Of a stretch of 41,285 bases of DNA, positions 1-11,008 are shown piece by piece. Below the pieces are notes generated by a model. The model was given only the letters and a program-made list of their open reading frames with translations. It did no database searches and was not told where the DNA came from. Position 1 is the first letter of the stretch, and each line of letters begins with the position of its first letter. The translations under genes and the position numbers were made by a program. The DNA lies in contig CACRSC010000074.1 of NCBI GenBank assembly GCA_902651635.1, positions 146,144 through 187,428 on the forward strand. Reading direction: 5' to 3'. This stretch comes from Mastigamoeba balamuthi. Lineage: Eukaryota > Evosea > Mastigamoebida > Mastigamoebidae.

Positions 1-212
1 GCGCCCGCCCCGTCCCCGCTCCCTCCAGCAGCAGCCACGCGCCCTGCGTGCCCCGCGACGCCTCCCAGGCCTGCCCCTACTGGGCCCAGTGCGGCGCCGC
101 CCCCGACGGCTGCGGCCACAGGGTCTCCTGCGGGTCGTGCTACGACGACGAGGTCTGCCAGGACTACCAGTGCTGGTCCTCCGCCTACGACTTCAGGCGC
201 GCTGCCCACTGA
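1..212 (+). CDS. C-terminal end of a papain-like cysteine protease paralogue (5' truncated by window)
   Basis: Reading in the frame whose codons start at position 3, the window opens in a Pro/Ser-rich linker followed by a Cys-rich module (CVPRDASQACPYWAQCG, then DGCGHRVSCGSC and EVCQDYQCW) and a TGA stop at 210-212. This module is almost identical to the C-terminus of the complete protease at 2284-3872, differing at only a few residues (for example DDEVC for DGEVC, and a different last dozen residues). The catalytic domain lies outside the window, so assignment to the peptidase C1A family rests entirely on the paralogue. The pattern CG..PDGCGH.VSCGSC..GE.C resembles small Cys-rich modules common in secreted bacterial and protist proteins. 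The two genes form a head-to-tail tandem pair. Probably secreted or lysosomal, by inference. Confidence 0.8.
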   Translation, partial: ARPVPAPSSSSHAPCVPRDASQACPYWAQCGAAPDGCGHRVSCGSCYDDEVCQDYQCWSSAYDFRRAAH

Positions 213-2283
213 GCCCCTCGCCGTGGGCGTTTGCTCCCCGTTGCCAGAGTCCAGCTCCTCTGCCACAGCTGCCCCGCATGCGACTCTGCCACCCGGGGCA
301 TCAGCTCTGTCCTCTCCCAGTCTGCATATTAGTTAAACCAATACACGTACTCTCGGCAGCTCATCCTTCCCTTGTCATCGTTTGCCGCTATCCTCTTTCC
401 GAGTGTATTTTCTTTTGAATAATCGAGCCCGCCAGCCTGCCCGAGGTCCTACCTTCGATGTACTAAGACGGCTAGGGTAGGTCTGTATCTGTTCTGTTCT
501 GAATGTTCGAGCCCGCATGGTTAAGTCCAAATATGTTGAAATGGCTCAAGTTGACCAACAAATTCGCTTGCCCGCTTTCAGGGCGTTCATTTATCTGTTC
601 TCTTGATGATCCCCTCAGTGCGATCTTCGTGATTCTCTGTCCGCAAGCAAGTATTAAATCCGCTGAAATTCGGTATAGAGTACAACAAAGCCATAGACGA
701 CTCTCTGCATGCGGTTGATGAATATGAGTATACCCTCTGCGATTCCACGCCTCTCCGCTGCATTCCGTGACGGAGCCTTTGGTGTCTGCGCACAGCGTAG
801 CACAGTCCCTGGAAAGAGGGCTCTGTGCGACTGGTGGGAGACACAGCCGAAAAGCTTATGTTTTTTTCGGGCGCCCCGGCACCGCGGCGAGCCAATAGCT
901 GCTTGCCAAATACAGTGCCGACCCGCATGAATGCTGCGCTAACACTGTGGGTGCCAAGGGAAACGCACAGAACTAAGAGGAGGAGATTGAAATATCCATT
1001 GTGCCTGGGGGCCGGCCGAACGCCGACAATGTGCAGAGTAGTGAGCATTCCATTCCGTACAGCGGCTTAGAGGAATAAATATGTTGTTCACGGTCTCGGA
1101 TACCCACGTGCCCCGGCTCTGCCTTCTGAAGTGCGTTTTTTTCGCGTAGAAATAAATGTAGTTTTCCCGCAGAAACAAAACTGGTGTCCCCTTTTCAGCT
1201 TGATTTTTGAGGATTATGCACAACCGGCGGCACGGTACAGATCTGCTCTATAAAAACACATCGACGGGTAATATAAACATAAAAGCATACTCACTTTCGC
1301 GCGGCTATATGCACGTGCGCTGTATCGCTCATGGAGGTGCGAGTTGAAGGTAGCCTGGATGGGGTATCGGCATTCGGCATAATTACCTTCCGAACCGACG
1401 AGCAAAAGCAGCTCAACCGAAGCCGATATTCTGCAGACAGTCAGCACCCTGGACGACACTGTTGAGTGGCTGAGACTGTGCTGCGCTGGGTGAGTCCGTT
1501 GAGTAGCCGAACGGCGCAGAGTGACATCGACCACCCTCGCAGCATCTCTCGGGAATGACTCCGAGCCCACAACTGCACCCAACTGAGAGCATGCCACAGC
1601 AAGCACCAGACGCAGAAGACGATGCGCAGCCTCGTGCGGTGTGCGTCCGCGCTAGCGCTTGTATCGGACAGTGCATCTTTCGGGTGCAGGGCCTGTTTGA
1701 GGTGAATTTGGTATCACGAGAGGAGTCGAAGGTGTGGCGAAGGCAACACAGATGCTTCTCGGGGGACTACACACCATGGAGTGCTCAAATGAGAACGATC
1801 GCGCACTCGCATAATACTGATACAAACCTCTGTTTGCTCGCTGCCTTGAGCCCTCACGCCTCGAGAGCCTCTCGCGAGTTTTTTTATTTTGTTTTGTGAG
1901 TAGGCACACGTTCCCTGCTCTGGAACTTCGGTCGTGGGAGACAGCAAACACAAGCACTACAGGGAGAAATCAAGTCATCAGTCCCCCTACAACGAGGTTC
2001 ACAGGCGCAGGGTTGGGGGGGGGTTCCCGGGGCAAACGAGAGCTCGAAGCAGGTGGAGCTCTTCAAAATCCCCTACGACGAGGATTGCATCAGATCCGTT
2101 GAATCTGGTGAAGGTTCAGTTGCCGTGACTGCACGTACGTCCTAAAGGGGACTGAACAACGGCCGATGCTGACGCGAGTGTGCGTCACAAGGAAATCCTC
2201 TCTTGTTAAAAGGCGGTTGCAGACACAGAACGAAAGGTACCCAACAACAGTGAAAAACAGACTTAGGCAAACACTACCGCTCG
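213..2283. other. Intergenic region between tandem cysteine protease genes
   Basis: About 2.1 kb separates the two protease copies. Many short ORFs occur on both strands but none shows a recognisable domain, a convincing splice pattern or a conserved motif. A minus-strand ORF at 587-1048 begins with a hydrophobic stretch but continues into unremarkable sequence. CTATAAAA occurs near 1249 and a run of nine or ten G near 2017. The segment at 465-489 resembles 13902-13925 (shared core GGCTAGGG-AGGTCT). The 170 bp before 2284 should hold the promoter of the second protease; no GATATT-type element is visible there. Confidence 0.5.
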
Positions 2284-3872
2284 ATGAAGGCCGCCTATGT
2301 GCTCTTCGCGCTCGCAGCTCTCGGGCTGGCGTGCGACATCGACTGCCAGTGGGTCCGTGGCTTTCGCTCCCTGCTCATCACAACACTCGCACAGACATTC
2401 CATCAATCTCTCCCTCCGCTTTACTGGGAGTTCGCGTAACACTCCTTTCATCCGGCATCCTTTATTCAAAGCCCTCCTACACAACGCCACTCTGCTAAAG
2501 TGAACGGCATCCGCATTCACACGAAATACCTCGCGATGAACTCGTTCTGACTGACATATTTGTGCTCTGTGTGCAGAGGGAGTTCAAGATCAGGTTCGGC
2601 AAGTCGTACACGCTGTCCCAAGGTGCCTTCCCGACCTCTAACTCCACACTCGCAGCCTCTCTTCCCTGCGCAGCAGCCTTACCGCTCATCGCTACACAAC
2701 CAAACCCTTCCCCACAGAGACGGAGAGGTTTGAGACGTTCAAGACGAACATTGAGAGGATGCAGCGCCTCAACGGGCTGGGCCACGCCAAGTTCGCCCTC
2801 AACAGCTTCTCGGACCTGAGCCCCGAGGAGTTCGCGGCATCCCACACCGGGCACGTCGGTCCCGCGCCCAGTGGCGGTCGCCTGCCCGAGAGCGAGCGCC
2901 TGCGCAGGGACGCCATCCCCGAGTCGTACTTTGCGCCCAGCGTCACCCCCGTCCGCAACCAGAAGACCTGCGGCTCCTGCTGGTGCGCTCCCTCTGTTGC
3001 CTGCCCCTGTCGTTGCTCCCGCTGACGTTCGGGACACGTGGGCGATGGTCAGGACGTTCGCGTCGATGGGAGTGCTCGAGGCGGCGTACAAGGCGGCGAC
3101 GGGCAAGACGCAGCAGTTCGCGACGCAGCAGCTGGTAGACTGTGTTCGCAAGGACGACAACGGCAAGGGGGCTGGGTGCCAGGGCGGCAACTACCAGATC
3201 GCCCTCGACTACCTCAAGCAGCACGCGGCGATGCTCGAGAGCTCGTACCCCTACACGGCGAAGAATGGGTACTGCCACGAGCGCAACAACGGCGTGGCCA
3301 AGGTGGTGTCGTACGGCACCGTGGGCTGGGACGACGAGACGCAGGTCATGAGCGCCGTCATGCGCCACGGGCCCCTGGGCGTCACTCTGAGCGGCGACAA
3401 CCTGAGCGGGTACTCGAGCGGCGTGCTGTCCACGAGCGACGGCACGTGCATGGACAAGGTCGACCACGCGGTGGTCCTGGTGGGCTGGACCACCGTCGAC
3501 GGCATCCCCGCGTGGATCATCAAGAACTCCTGGGGCAGCGACTGGGGTGTGCAGCCCAATGGCTTCAGCTATGGCACGCACGGCTTCATGTACATCAAGC
3601 GCGGCTCCGAGGGCTGCGGCATCACCCAGTTCGACGCCTTCTACCTCGACCGCATCGACGCCGGCCACGTCCCCACCCCCACCCCGACCCCCTCCAGCAG
3701 TAGCCATGCGCACTGCGTGCCCCGCGACGCTTCCCAGGCCTGCCCGTACTGGGCCCAGTGCGGCGCTGCTCCTGACGGCTGCGGTCATAAGGTCTCGTGC
3801 GGGTCGTGCTACGACGGCGAGGTCTGCCAGGACTACCAGTGCTGGGGCAACAACTACTGGAGGAGTGCTTGA
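2284..3872 (+). CDS. Papain-like (C1A, cathepsin L-type) cysteine protease with C-terminal Cys-rich module
   Basis: Four exons (2284-2352, 2577-2622, 2718-2982, 3053-3872) give 399 aa. An N-terminal signal peptide (MKAAYVLFALAALGLA) is followed by an I29 inhibitor propeptide with an ERFNIN-like helix (ERFETFKTNIERM) and FALNSFSDLSPEEF. The mature enzyme has the oxyanion Gln and catalytic Cys in VRNQKTCGSCWTFA, where the TGG codon is split by intron 3, then GCQGGN, the catalytic His in VDHAVVLVGW and the Asn in IIKNSWGSDWG. A PTPTPTPSSSS linker leads to the 50-aa Cys-rich tail shared with the gene at 1-212. Introns 1 and 3 contain CTGAC branch words. Expected role: a secreted or lysosomal endopeptidase made as a zymogen. 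The tail may bind a ligand or carbohydrate; its function is unknown. Intron 1 starts GTCCGT, so its exact donor is the least certain boundary. Confidence 0.93.
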
Positions 3873-4193
3873 GATTACTCCCTGTCCATCGCGACCCGTA
3901 GCATACGGGCTGCATGGGACCTCCACACTACCCTCCGTGATAAACTCCCTCGTGAGTGCCTAGTGCTCCATTTCCTGTGGTAAACAAGTCTAATGCAAGG
4001 AGCAGTGAGCCAAAGCCATTGGTTCGTCGTGTTTTCATATCCGTACCGTGAGCCCCACCTCTAGGCAGCCGTGCGGTAAACGAGGGATTCTCGCCATGAG
4101 ACTCAGAGGGTGGTTTCCTGTATACAGGCACTTCCCCGCTCAAACAGGAAGGCAATAAAACGGCAGACAGACGGGCTGACAGGTGCTGCGGTG
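3873..4193. other. Short spacer between convergent genes
   Basis: This 321-bp stretch lies between the stop of the cysteine protease (plus) and the stop of the JmjC protein gene (minus), so it should hold both 3' UTRs and polyadenylation sites. AATAAA occurs on the plus strand near 4154 (GGCAATAAAACGG). No coding feature is seen. Confidence 0.5.
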
Positions 4194-7100
4194 TTAGTGT
4201 TTTTTCTTCTGGAGGAGCTGCTCGATGACCATCGTGCAGTAGTTGTGTATGCTCTCCCTCGTCTTGGGAGGCAGGTCGTAGTTGGTCTCCTTCTCCACAA
4301 TCTGCGCCGTGATCTTCCACTGCAGCGACGCAAACTCCTCTGCCGTCACCTTGTCCGCCGCCATGTACGGCTCAAACGCCTTCCTCACCAGCTCCCCCAC
4401 CCTCCCCGCAAACTCCTGGCCACCAGCTCCCACCTGCTGCTGCTTCGGCCCCGCAGGCCCCGCAGCCCCAGCACCGGCGGCCTCGTCCCGCTGCCCGCCC
4501 GGCGCCTGCGCTGCCGCCGCCCCCTGCGGCCCCGAGCCCTCGGCCGCGGGCGAGCGCATGGCCCCCTGGGCCCCCTGCTGCTGCTGCTGCCAGAGCCACA
4601 GCTGCGCCGGGGGCACGGGCACGGGCCTCCCCCACGAGTCGAGCATCTGCGGCGGCTGCGGAGGCGGCGGCGGTGGCGGAGGCAGCGCCCCGTGCTGATC
4701 GAACGCGCGCCTGCCGGGCGACGAGGGCCGCCTGCGCCTGCGGTACCGCCCGCTCCTCCGCGGCGACCGCGAGCGCGAGCGCGACGCCCGCGACCGCGAG
4801 CGGGACCGCGAGCGCGACCTCGAGCGGCGCGAGCGGCGGCCCTTGCGCTTGCTGCTGCGCCTGTCGCGCGACCGCGACCTGCTGTGCGAGCGCGTCCTGC
4901 TGCGCGACGACCTGCTGCGCGAGCGCGTCCGCGTGCGCGACCTGCTGCTCGACGACCGCGACGAGTACGAGCTCGGCGACCCCGACAGCCGCAGCATCGC
5001 CACCCCTGCCGCCGCGGCCGCCGCCCCCGCGTCCTTCCCCGCGGGCCCCGGGGTCCCGGGGCTCGCGCGCACCGCCACCGCCGGCGTCCCCGTCGTCTGC
5101 GCCACCGCCGCCGTCGCTGCCATCGGTGGGGGCGGCGGAGGCGGCGGCTGCGGCGGGGGCGGCGCAGAGGCGACGACGGGCGCCGGCGACGCGGGGGCCG
5201 GGGAGGGCGGCCTGCACTTGGGGCAGGACCACTTGAGGCTGCGGAGGCAGTCGAGCAGGCGCTCGCTGCGGGCCGCGAGGCACGCGGAGCAGACGAGGGC
5301 GCCGCAGGCGGGCGAGCGGCAGCGGGCGGCGAGGCTGCGGCGGACGGCCTGCCCGCAGAGGCCGCAGCGCACGTCGTCGCAGGGCCCGCGGAGGGCGAGC
5401 GCGAGCTGCGAGGCGGCGACGTCGGTGACGGGCAGCACGTCGCTCGGGAACTGCACGAGCGCCGAGCGCAGGAGCTCCTCGCGCTCGTCGGGCGTGCGGA
5501 AGAACGTGGCGACGACGGCGCTGAAGGCCACGGCGGCGAGGTCGACGACGCTCTGGCACTGCAGCGCCGTGAACTGCTCCGTCAGCACGAGGCTGCTCGC
5601 CTGGTGCCCGTTGCGGCACAGCCTGCCCTCGGCCACGCACTCGAGGCACACGTCCTCGTCGCACGCTGCGCACCGGTAGCACCTGCGGCAGTGGCGGCGG
5701 CGCGCCGGTCAGCACGGGCCTCCTGGCTGGTGTGCAGGCCGCGCGGAGAGCAGAAGAGACAATGGGGGGCGCCGCAATGCAAATGTCCGCAAACAAAGCA
5801 AACACACGAGCCAGAGGGCCATCGTGTGCGGCCAGGGGTCCCAGGGGCCGGAGCACCGACACCCAAAGAGGACCGATAAAGAGAGAAACGCGGAGAGAAC
5901 AGCAGCCAGAGCAGCGGCGCGGAAGCGCCGGCAGACGCGCAGGGGGAACGCAATTGAGAGAGCAACGCAGGAACACCGCGAGAGAAGGGGGTGGGTGGTG
6001 GCGGGACAACGCGGAGAAGGAAGCAGAGAACAAAAAAGGTCCCCAGGCGAGAGAAAGAGAAACAAAGACAGACGACAGAGAAGGCCCTGGGGCGCAGCAG
6101 GCCACACACGCACACACACGGAGGCAGAGCGAGAGAGCGCGCGCGCATTCGCCCGAGGAGAGCGACCGAGGGCGACAACCATGCCAGCACGAAAGGAGAG
6201 CAGGGCGTGCGCGTGTGCGTGTGCGCGGTTACCTGTTGAAGACGCTGCAGCGGCAGTGGCAGCAGACGCGCAGGTGGGGCACGGGGTCGCAGGGGCACTG
6301 GGCGCCCTGGCCCCCCGCGCCCGCTCCGCCGCCGCCGGCGGGGTCGCAGGCGCCGGCGGTCTCGTCGTTGACGACGCTGTCGACGACGCGCATGAGCGGC
6401 GGCATGTCGTCGACGAGCGCCGTGACGAGGCGGCCGTTGCTGACGTCGTGCACGCGGCGGATGAGCGCGTGGTAGGCGGTGGCCTTGACCATGCAGGTCT
6501 CGGGCTTGGCCAGCGCGCGCAGCAGCGGCAGCACGTGGCGGTGCGCGTGCTCGAGCGTCTCGGGCGTGTTGCGGCCCCACGAGACCTCGACGCTGCGGCC
6601 GCCGCGCACGCCGTGCAGGAAGACGCTGCCCGGCGGCACCACGACGACGTCGCCCACGCGCTGCTCGGCCACGTAGAGCGGGAACGGCAGCCCCTCGGCC
6701 GTCCGGCGCACATTCTCAGCAAAGTTCTCCTCCTGCGCGGGGCAACGGGGCCCCCACAGGCAACGTCAGTGCAGCAGACACGCAGGCACTTGTGCAACTG
6801 CGCATTCAGGACAAGCGAATCAACCGAAATGCGAGCCTGAAATGATAACCGTCGGTACGCCACGCCAAGACATCCAAGTTGAGCCGCTGCCACAACTGGC
6901 ATAAGCACAACAACCAAAACGCAACACAACAAAAAGAAAAACAAAAACACAGTTGAACTGCACACCGAGCATCAATGGCATGCATGCACATAAAAAAACG
7001 GAATAAAAGAGCAGGAGAGAGAAGAGAGCGAGAGCAGCACAGAGCGCATTCAGGCCAAGGCCGGGACGGAGCTGGCAGGGAGCGAGCACAACGGCAAGGA

Positions 7101-8007
7101 GGGGCGAGGAGAGACAGGCGGGCGCACAGAGGGGTCGAGGGCGAGGAGGGACTGCGAGGCGAGGGCGGCAGCGGCGTCCTGCGAGCGCGTGCAGACCCAG
7201 AGGGCCGTCGTGCCCGCGTCGCCGTGGACCATCGCCGTGTGGCGCAGGCACAGCTCCAGCACAGGCTTCACGCCCGCCCTGTGCACGCCCACGTGGCACA
7301 CCACGCTGTACGGCAGCCGCGCCAGCAGCACCTCCCTGTCGCCCAGCCGCACGAGGCAGAGCACGCATACGTCAGCGGCCAGTGCAGGAAAAGTGCACGA
7401 AGAATGAATGATGCTGGGTCAAATCAATGGAATCTTCACGGAAGATGCAATGCAGGAAATGGGGAAATTGTGGGAAGGGGTGTGGGCAGTTGCTCTCGCA
7501 CGGAAGATCGTTCATCAGGTCGTTCTGCCTGCGCGGGCCCAGGAACGCAGTGGGGTCCATCTGCCGCTCGATGCTGTCGCGCCACTCCTGCGGGCACTCG
7601 ATATTACGCGCGTAGAGCACCCGCTCAGTCCTCGCCGCGCCTGCCCGGCGGAACGACGTGTGCCGCGCGAATCAGGATTTCAGAACCAAAATCTAGATAC
7701 CGAGATATGCAAATCTTATATCTAGATTCCCTGCGAGGGGAGGCGCGTGGGGGGCGCGCGCACAGTCGTCGAGGTACGAGACAAACGCGGGGAGGGGCAT
7801 GGGGACGGAGGAGCCGTCGGGCGCGAGGGCGTCGCACTGGGCGTCGGGGCCCGCGGCGTCGCGGAGTGCGCCCCACGAGTAGCGGCCGCCCTGCGCGGCC
7901 AGAGCGCCGGTCACCAGCAGCGGCACACCGCGCACGGCACACCTGTCGCGCAGCACCGCGTCGGTCAGCTCGGCGGCGGCGATGCGCAACGCAGGCTCCA
8001 CCGGCAT
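4194..8007 (-). CDS. JmjC-domain protein with zinc fingers, RS-rich tract and SRI-like C-terminus; probable non-catalytic JmjC
   Basis: Five exons on the minus strand (8007-7764, 7640-7502, 7335-7128, 6732-6233, 5682-4194) join in frame to 859 aa. Residues ~1-260 read as a JmjC protein of the type found in fungi: LYARNIECPQEW, NDLMNDLP, SVVCHVG, then PFPLYVAEQRVGDVVVVPP and FLHGV. Where such enzymes have TPxHxD, this protein reads KPVLELCLRHTAMV, so the first two Fe(II) ligands appear lost; the third His (FLHGV) remains. A Cys-rich finger (CCHCRCSVFNRCYRCAACDEDVCLEC, written in part) follows at ~335-385, a second one (CGLCG...WSCPKC) at ~468-520, a dense RS/SR tract at ~600-680, a Pro/Gln-rich stretch, and a C-terminal ~70 aa helical region resembling SRI domains that bind RNA polymerase II CTD. 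Likely nuclear, linking chromatin and transcription or splicing (inference). Four introns carry CTGAC or similar branch words. Start chosen at the ATG just downstream of AT-rich promoter-like words. Confidence 0.85.
7690..7728. repeat. Perfect 10-bp inverted repeat in an intron of the JmjC gene
   Basis: AATCTAGATA at 7690-7699 is repeated as its exact reverse complement TATCTAGATT at 7719-7728, with a 19-bp AT-rich spacer containing GAGATATGCAAATC. It lies inside intron 1 (7641-7763) of the JmjC gene, in a short AT-rich block embedded in GC-rich DNA. Similar words (AATCTAGATATTC near 21528; ATCTAGAAAATC near 29298) occur in introns of the PIG-O and PROPPIN genes. Confidence 0.7.
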
Positions 8008-8025
8008 AGTCAGACGCCAACAAAC

Positions 8026-8062
8026 AGATATTGTGTTGAGAACCGGATATTCTCCTGATATC
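8026..8062 (-). promoter_or_regulatory. Candidate AT-rich promoter element of the JmjC gene
   Basis: AGATATTG (8026-8033) and GGATATTCTCCTGATATC (8045-8062) lie 19-55 nt upstream of the chosen ATG (8007). Equivalent words precede at least four other start codons in this window. Function is inferred from position and recurrence only. Confidence 0.4.
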
Positions 8063-8129
8063 GCTGATGAAATCTGCCATCTCATCAAATTCGACACTCA
8101 GGGTTCTCGAAGCCACGTGTCACGGGAGG

Positions 8130-10980
8130 CACACATATTGGGCCTGTTAGAGCACCAATAATATTACAGTCAGCTTTGTGCACAAAATGAAAGGGTATAA
8201 TAACACACTAATTGCTGCTGCTTCTGGTACTGCCTGTGCTGTCGTTTCTGCTGCCTGCACTTGTGCAGCTTCTGCTAGTACTGCTGCTGCTCTCTTCATG
8301 AGTGGCACTGGAGAGATGTCCTCATTCGTGGTGGCACTGCTCTCATGATCAAGCTGAAAGTCAATTCCATGTAGAGAAGTGGGTGGAAGTAATTGATTGT
8401 GTATGAAAAGTAATATCCCAATTTCATCCAACAAAAATATACATATGTTTGTTCTTGATCTCAGTACAGAGATCTTGCTTCTTAATGAACTTAAACCACA
8501 GTGCAGTTACTGATGTTAATCACAGGCTTCTGAAATGGTACTGTCATCTCACAGCACAGTGAAGAATTACATCTTGCACCTGCCCTTAATGTGATACATA
8601 TGATCTGTGACCACAAAGATGGCATGCTTCTGTAACTCCTGTGGCTCAATCTTGACTTCTGCAGTGAAGGAACAGCAGAAGCAACAGAGATTATACTCTT
8701 TGATGAAGCACAATCACATGTCATGGTTGTCTTGATGACACTGGAGGCTGTCTTGTTAGCCTCTTTGATGAGGCTGGCCACGTCCTTGGCAGTCTGAATG
8801 TCGTGAGCAGACACTATATGCTCTTTTCTAACAGTAGCTGCAGGTGCAGGTGCATGAGCACATGTGTGCTAAGCTACACACAGCCAAGCACATTGCAGCC
8901 TTAATGAGCACATGCTCTGCAAAAAGTGCATAGTACCATGTGGTCCAGAGTAAGCAGGGTCCACAGTCAGGCCCTGAATAGCATACAGAGCACCTTCTGA
9001 TACTGGCACACCCATGGAAACAGATGAGATATCATTACTGCTCTAATAACTACTGTATCAGCAACATGGAATACATGTGTGTTCGGTGTGCTATGCCATT
9101 GCATTCATGCTGCATACTCTATACTGAGTGTAACAATATACTGTAAATGAAGAGAAAGGCAATTTTCCAGTTCCTGCATCAGTTGTATAGTGCAGAAGTT
9201 CATATATGGCCTGCATCTTATGGCCAGCATGCAGTCAACAACAGCCAGTGGCATGCCTGTCCCACTCATACTTCATGGTTGACTTCGACAGGAATGGGCT
9301 TTCACCAATCACTACCCTCAAGCTCATCTGCAACTGGATTGTGCAGCAGCAGCATGATAACAAGCTTCCTATTCCCGTGTGTGTCATGGCAGATGCTGCC
9401 TTTGGAAATATCGAGACAATGCAGAGGTGCTTTCCTGCTATTCGCTTCATCATGTTGTTGCAGCAGACAGAGCATAAACAGCTCATTGGCGATAAGCTTG
9501 GGCCACAGGAAAGTCACTCTGTTCAATGTGGACCAGTGATCCAGATGTTCTTCAAGGACATCTCCCTCATGTACAATGTCTTGACATTCTTCACTTCCTC
9601 TGGACCAGAGCCACCTGTGCCATGACTGGAGCCTGTCCTCACAAAGAAGACTGTTGCACTTCTCTGTGGAGTTGAAGACCAGCAAGTGTGAGCCCTTTGT
9701 GGGATGGCTGCACTTTCACAGTCTGGTTACAAGGAGCAGATGCTCATTCATCTCACTTACACTGACTACAGCGAGGCCTCACTGAGGAAGCATGCCAAAG
9801 GGAAGAAGGGACAGGCAGTAGCTGCCCCTGCCCCTGCCTCTGCCCCTGCCCCCATAGCGACTTCTGATGTTCCTGCACTTCGTGGGGAGCGTGACTATGC
9901 ACAACTCAAGAAGTGCACAGCCAAGCTAGAGAAGATGACCAAGGCAGAGCTTATCCAGCTTCTTGGTAGACCGAGCTCGGTGCCAAGGCTTCAGGAAACA
10001 AGCCAGAGCTTGTTCGTCGTGTGTTGGAGCATGAGAGTGATGGTGCTCGTGCTCTTGCAGGTCGTCTTCAAGCATTCCTGCACTGCAAAGTCATGCACGT
10101 TCCCCTCCAATTGACACATACAAGCTGCTCTTTAACCTCATTGATTGCCTCGATGTTCTCCTTAGCTACATACTATTCCCATGGGTTGTGAAGAAGTTCG
10201 AGGTTGTGTTCTTCCTCTGGCTCATCCGCACGATGATTGTGTCAACCTACTCGGCTGTGACAGACTTCAAATGGGAGTACGACAAGGTGTACCCTGAGAA
10301 TGATGCCCTGAAAGATCACATCACTCTTTTCACATGCTGCCTCATACAAGAGCTGTTTCAGGAAGAGCTGGCAGCAGAGTAACACTGTAAAAATATCCCT
10401 ACTTTCATTTAAAAAAATATCCCTACTTTCAACAGTTATACTGCAGTGGTACATCACACACATGGATGCAGTTGGCATCACACTGTGTCAGCTGGGGAAC
10501 CCGTGTATGATTGCTTCTCTCATCTTTCCTCTCATGAGAACTGAGCAAACGTACCATATGACTAATTCAGGAACGTGAATGAATGCCATTCAAGAAAAGC
10601 AAAATGTTTTTCATTTCATTGACAAGATCTAGAAAAATGCATGAATGCACAGTCTTCACGATATTAAATGCTCTTAGTAACTACAATCAGATTGTCATGC
10701 ACAATAGAACAGCAAGAAGACAGCGTTTTCGATCAGAGATTACCATTGTACATGCACAGATTCCTGGACCTGACCACCTACTATCATTGATTTGTGCATT
10801 ATGTCACTGACTGAGCAGCACCAATGCCTGAACTACTGCAGGAGGATGTCATCTGGTGATGAACAGCCATTAAGCAGACCATGTTTGAGAATCTCAAGAG
10901 GAGCACTCGTGCAGGCAGCCATACTGGGCTTCCCCAACTGGATACAGCCATCATAACACAGACTGACATGAGTGAAACAA
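8130..10980. mobile_element. Decayed transposon-derived segment (piggyBac-like)
   Basis: Between the 5' flank of the JmjC gene and the 3' end of the NUDCD2 gene the base composition drops sharply from the GC-rich level of the neighbours and codon use changes. The only recognisable coding remnant is the broken transposase at 9206-10382. Minus-strand ORFs at 8147-8434 and 8491-8814 show no known domain. No convincing terminal inverted repeats, and no TTAA target duplication expected of piggyBac insertions, were identified by eye, so the boundaries given are compositional, not structural. The repeated phrase AAAAATATCCCTACTTTC occurs twice in a row near 10391-10430, separated by a few bases. Confidence 0.55.
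9206..10382 (+). pseudogene. piggyBac-like (DDE_Tnp_1_7 type) transposase remnant
   Basis: Three reading-frame pieces lie in order. The first (9206-9625) contains YFMVDFDRNGLSPITTLKLI and PVCVMADAAFGNIETMQRC, which fit the DDE_Tnp_1_7 pattern with an acidic residue in VMADAAFG at the position of the second catalytic Asp. The second (9704-10114, same frame, separated by two in-frame TGA codons) contains SGYKEQMLIHLTYTDYSEAS and an Ala/Pro-rich tract. The third (10188-10382, another frame) reads FEVVFFLWLIRTMIVSTYSA, followed by a conserved-looking acidic tail ending ELFQEELAAE. The stops and frameshift show it is not functional. The TGA codons are taken as decay, not recoding, because host genes here end in TGA. 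Family assignment is by motif memory. Confidence 0.6.
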
Positions 10981-11008
10981 CCAATGTAGTTTTTGTTTGT
11001 GTAGAACC

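Noticed and set aside
587-1048. Minus-strand ORF with a signal-peptide-like start in the protease spacer
   Set aside because: The hydrophobic stretch is short, the remainder has no conserved features, and overlapping ORFs on the other strand are equally long.
4110-5879. 589-codon plus-strand ORF, Arg-rich
   Set aside because: Antisense shadow of the RS-rich and zinc-finger exon of the JmjC gene; no domain of its own.
9623-9685. In-frame TGA codons in the transposase ORF read as Trp (alternative code)
   Set aside because: Host genes in the same window (cysteine protease, GT8-C, GT8-D) end in TGA, so TGA is a stop here and the element is decayed.
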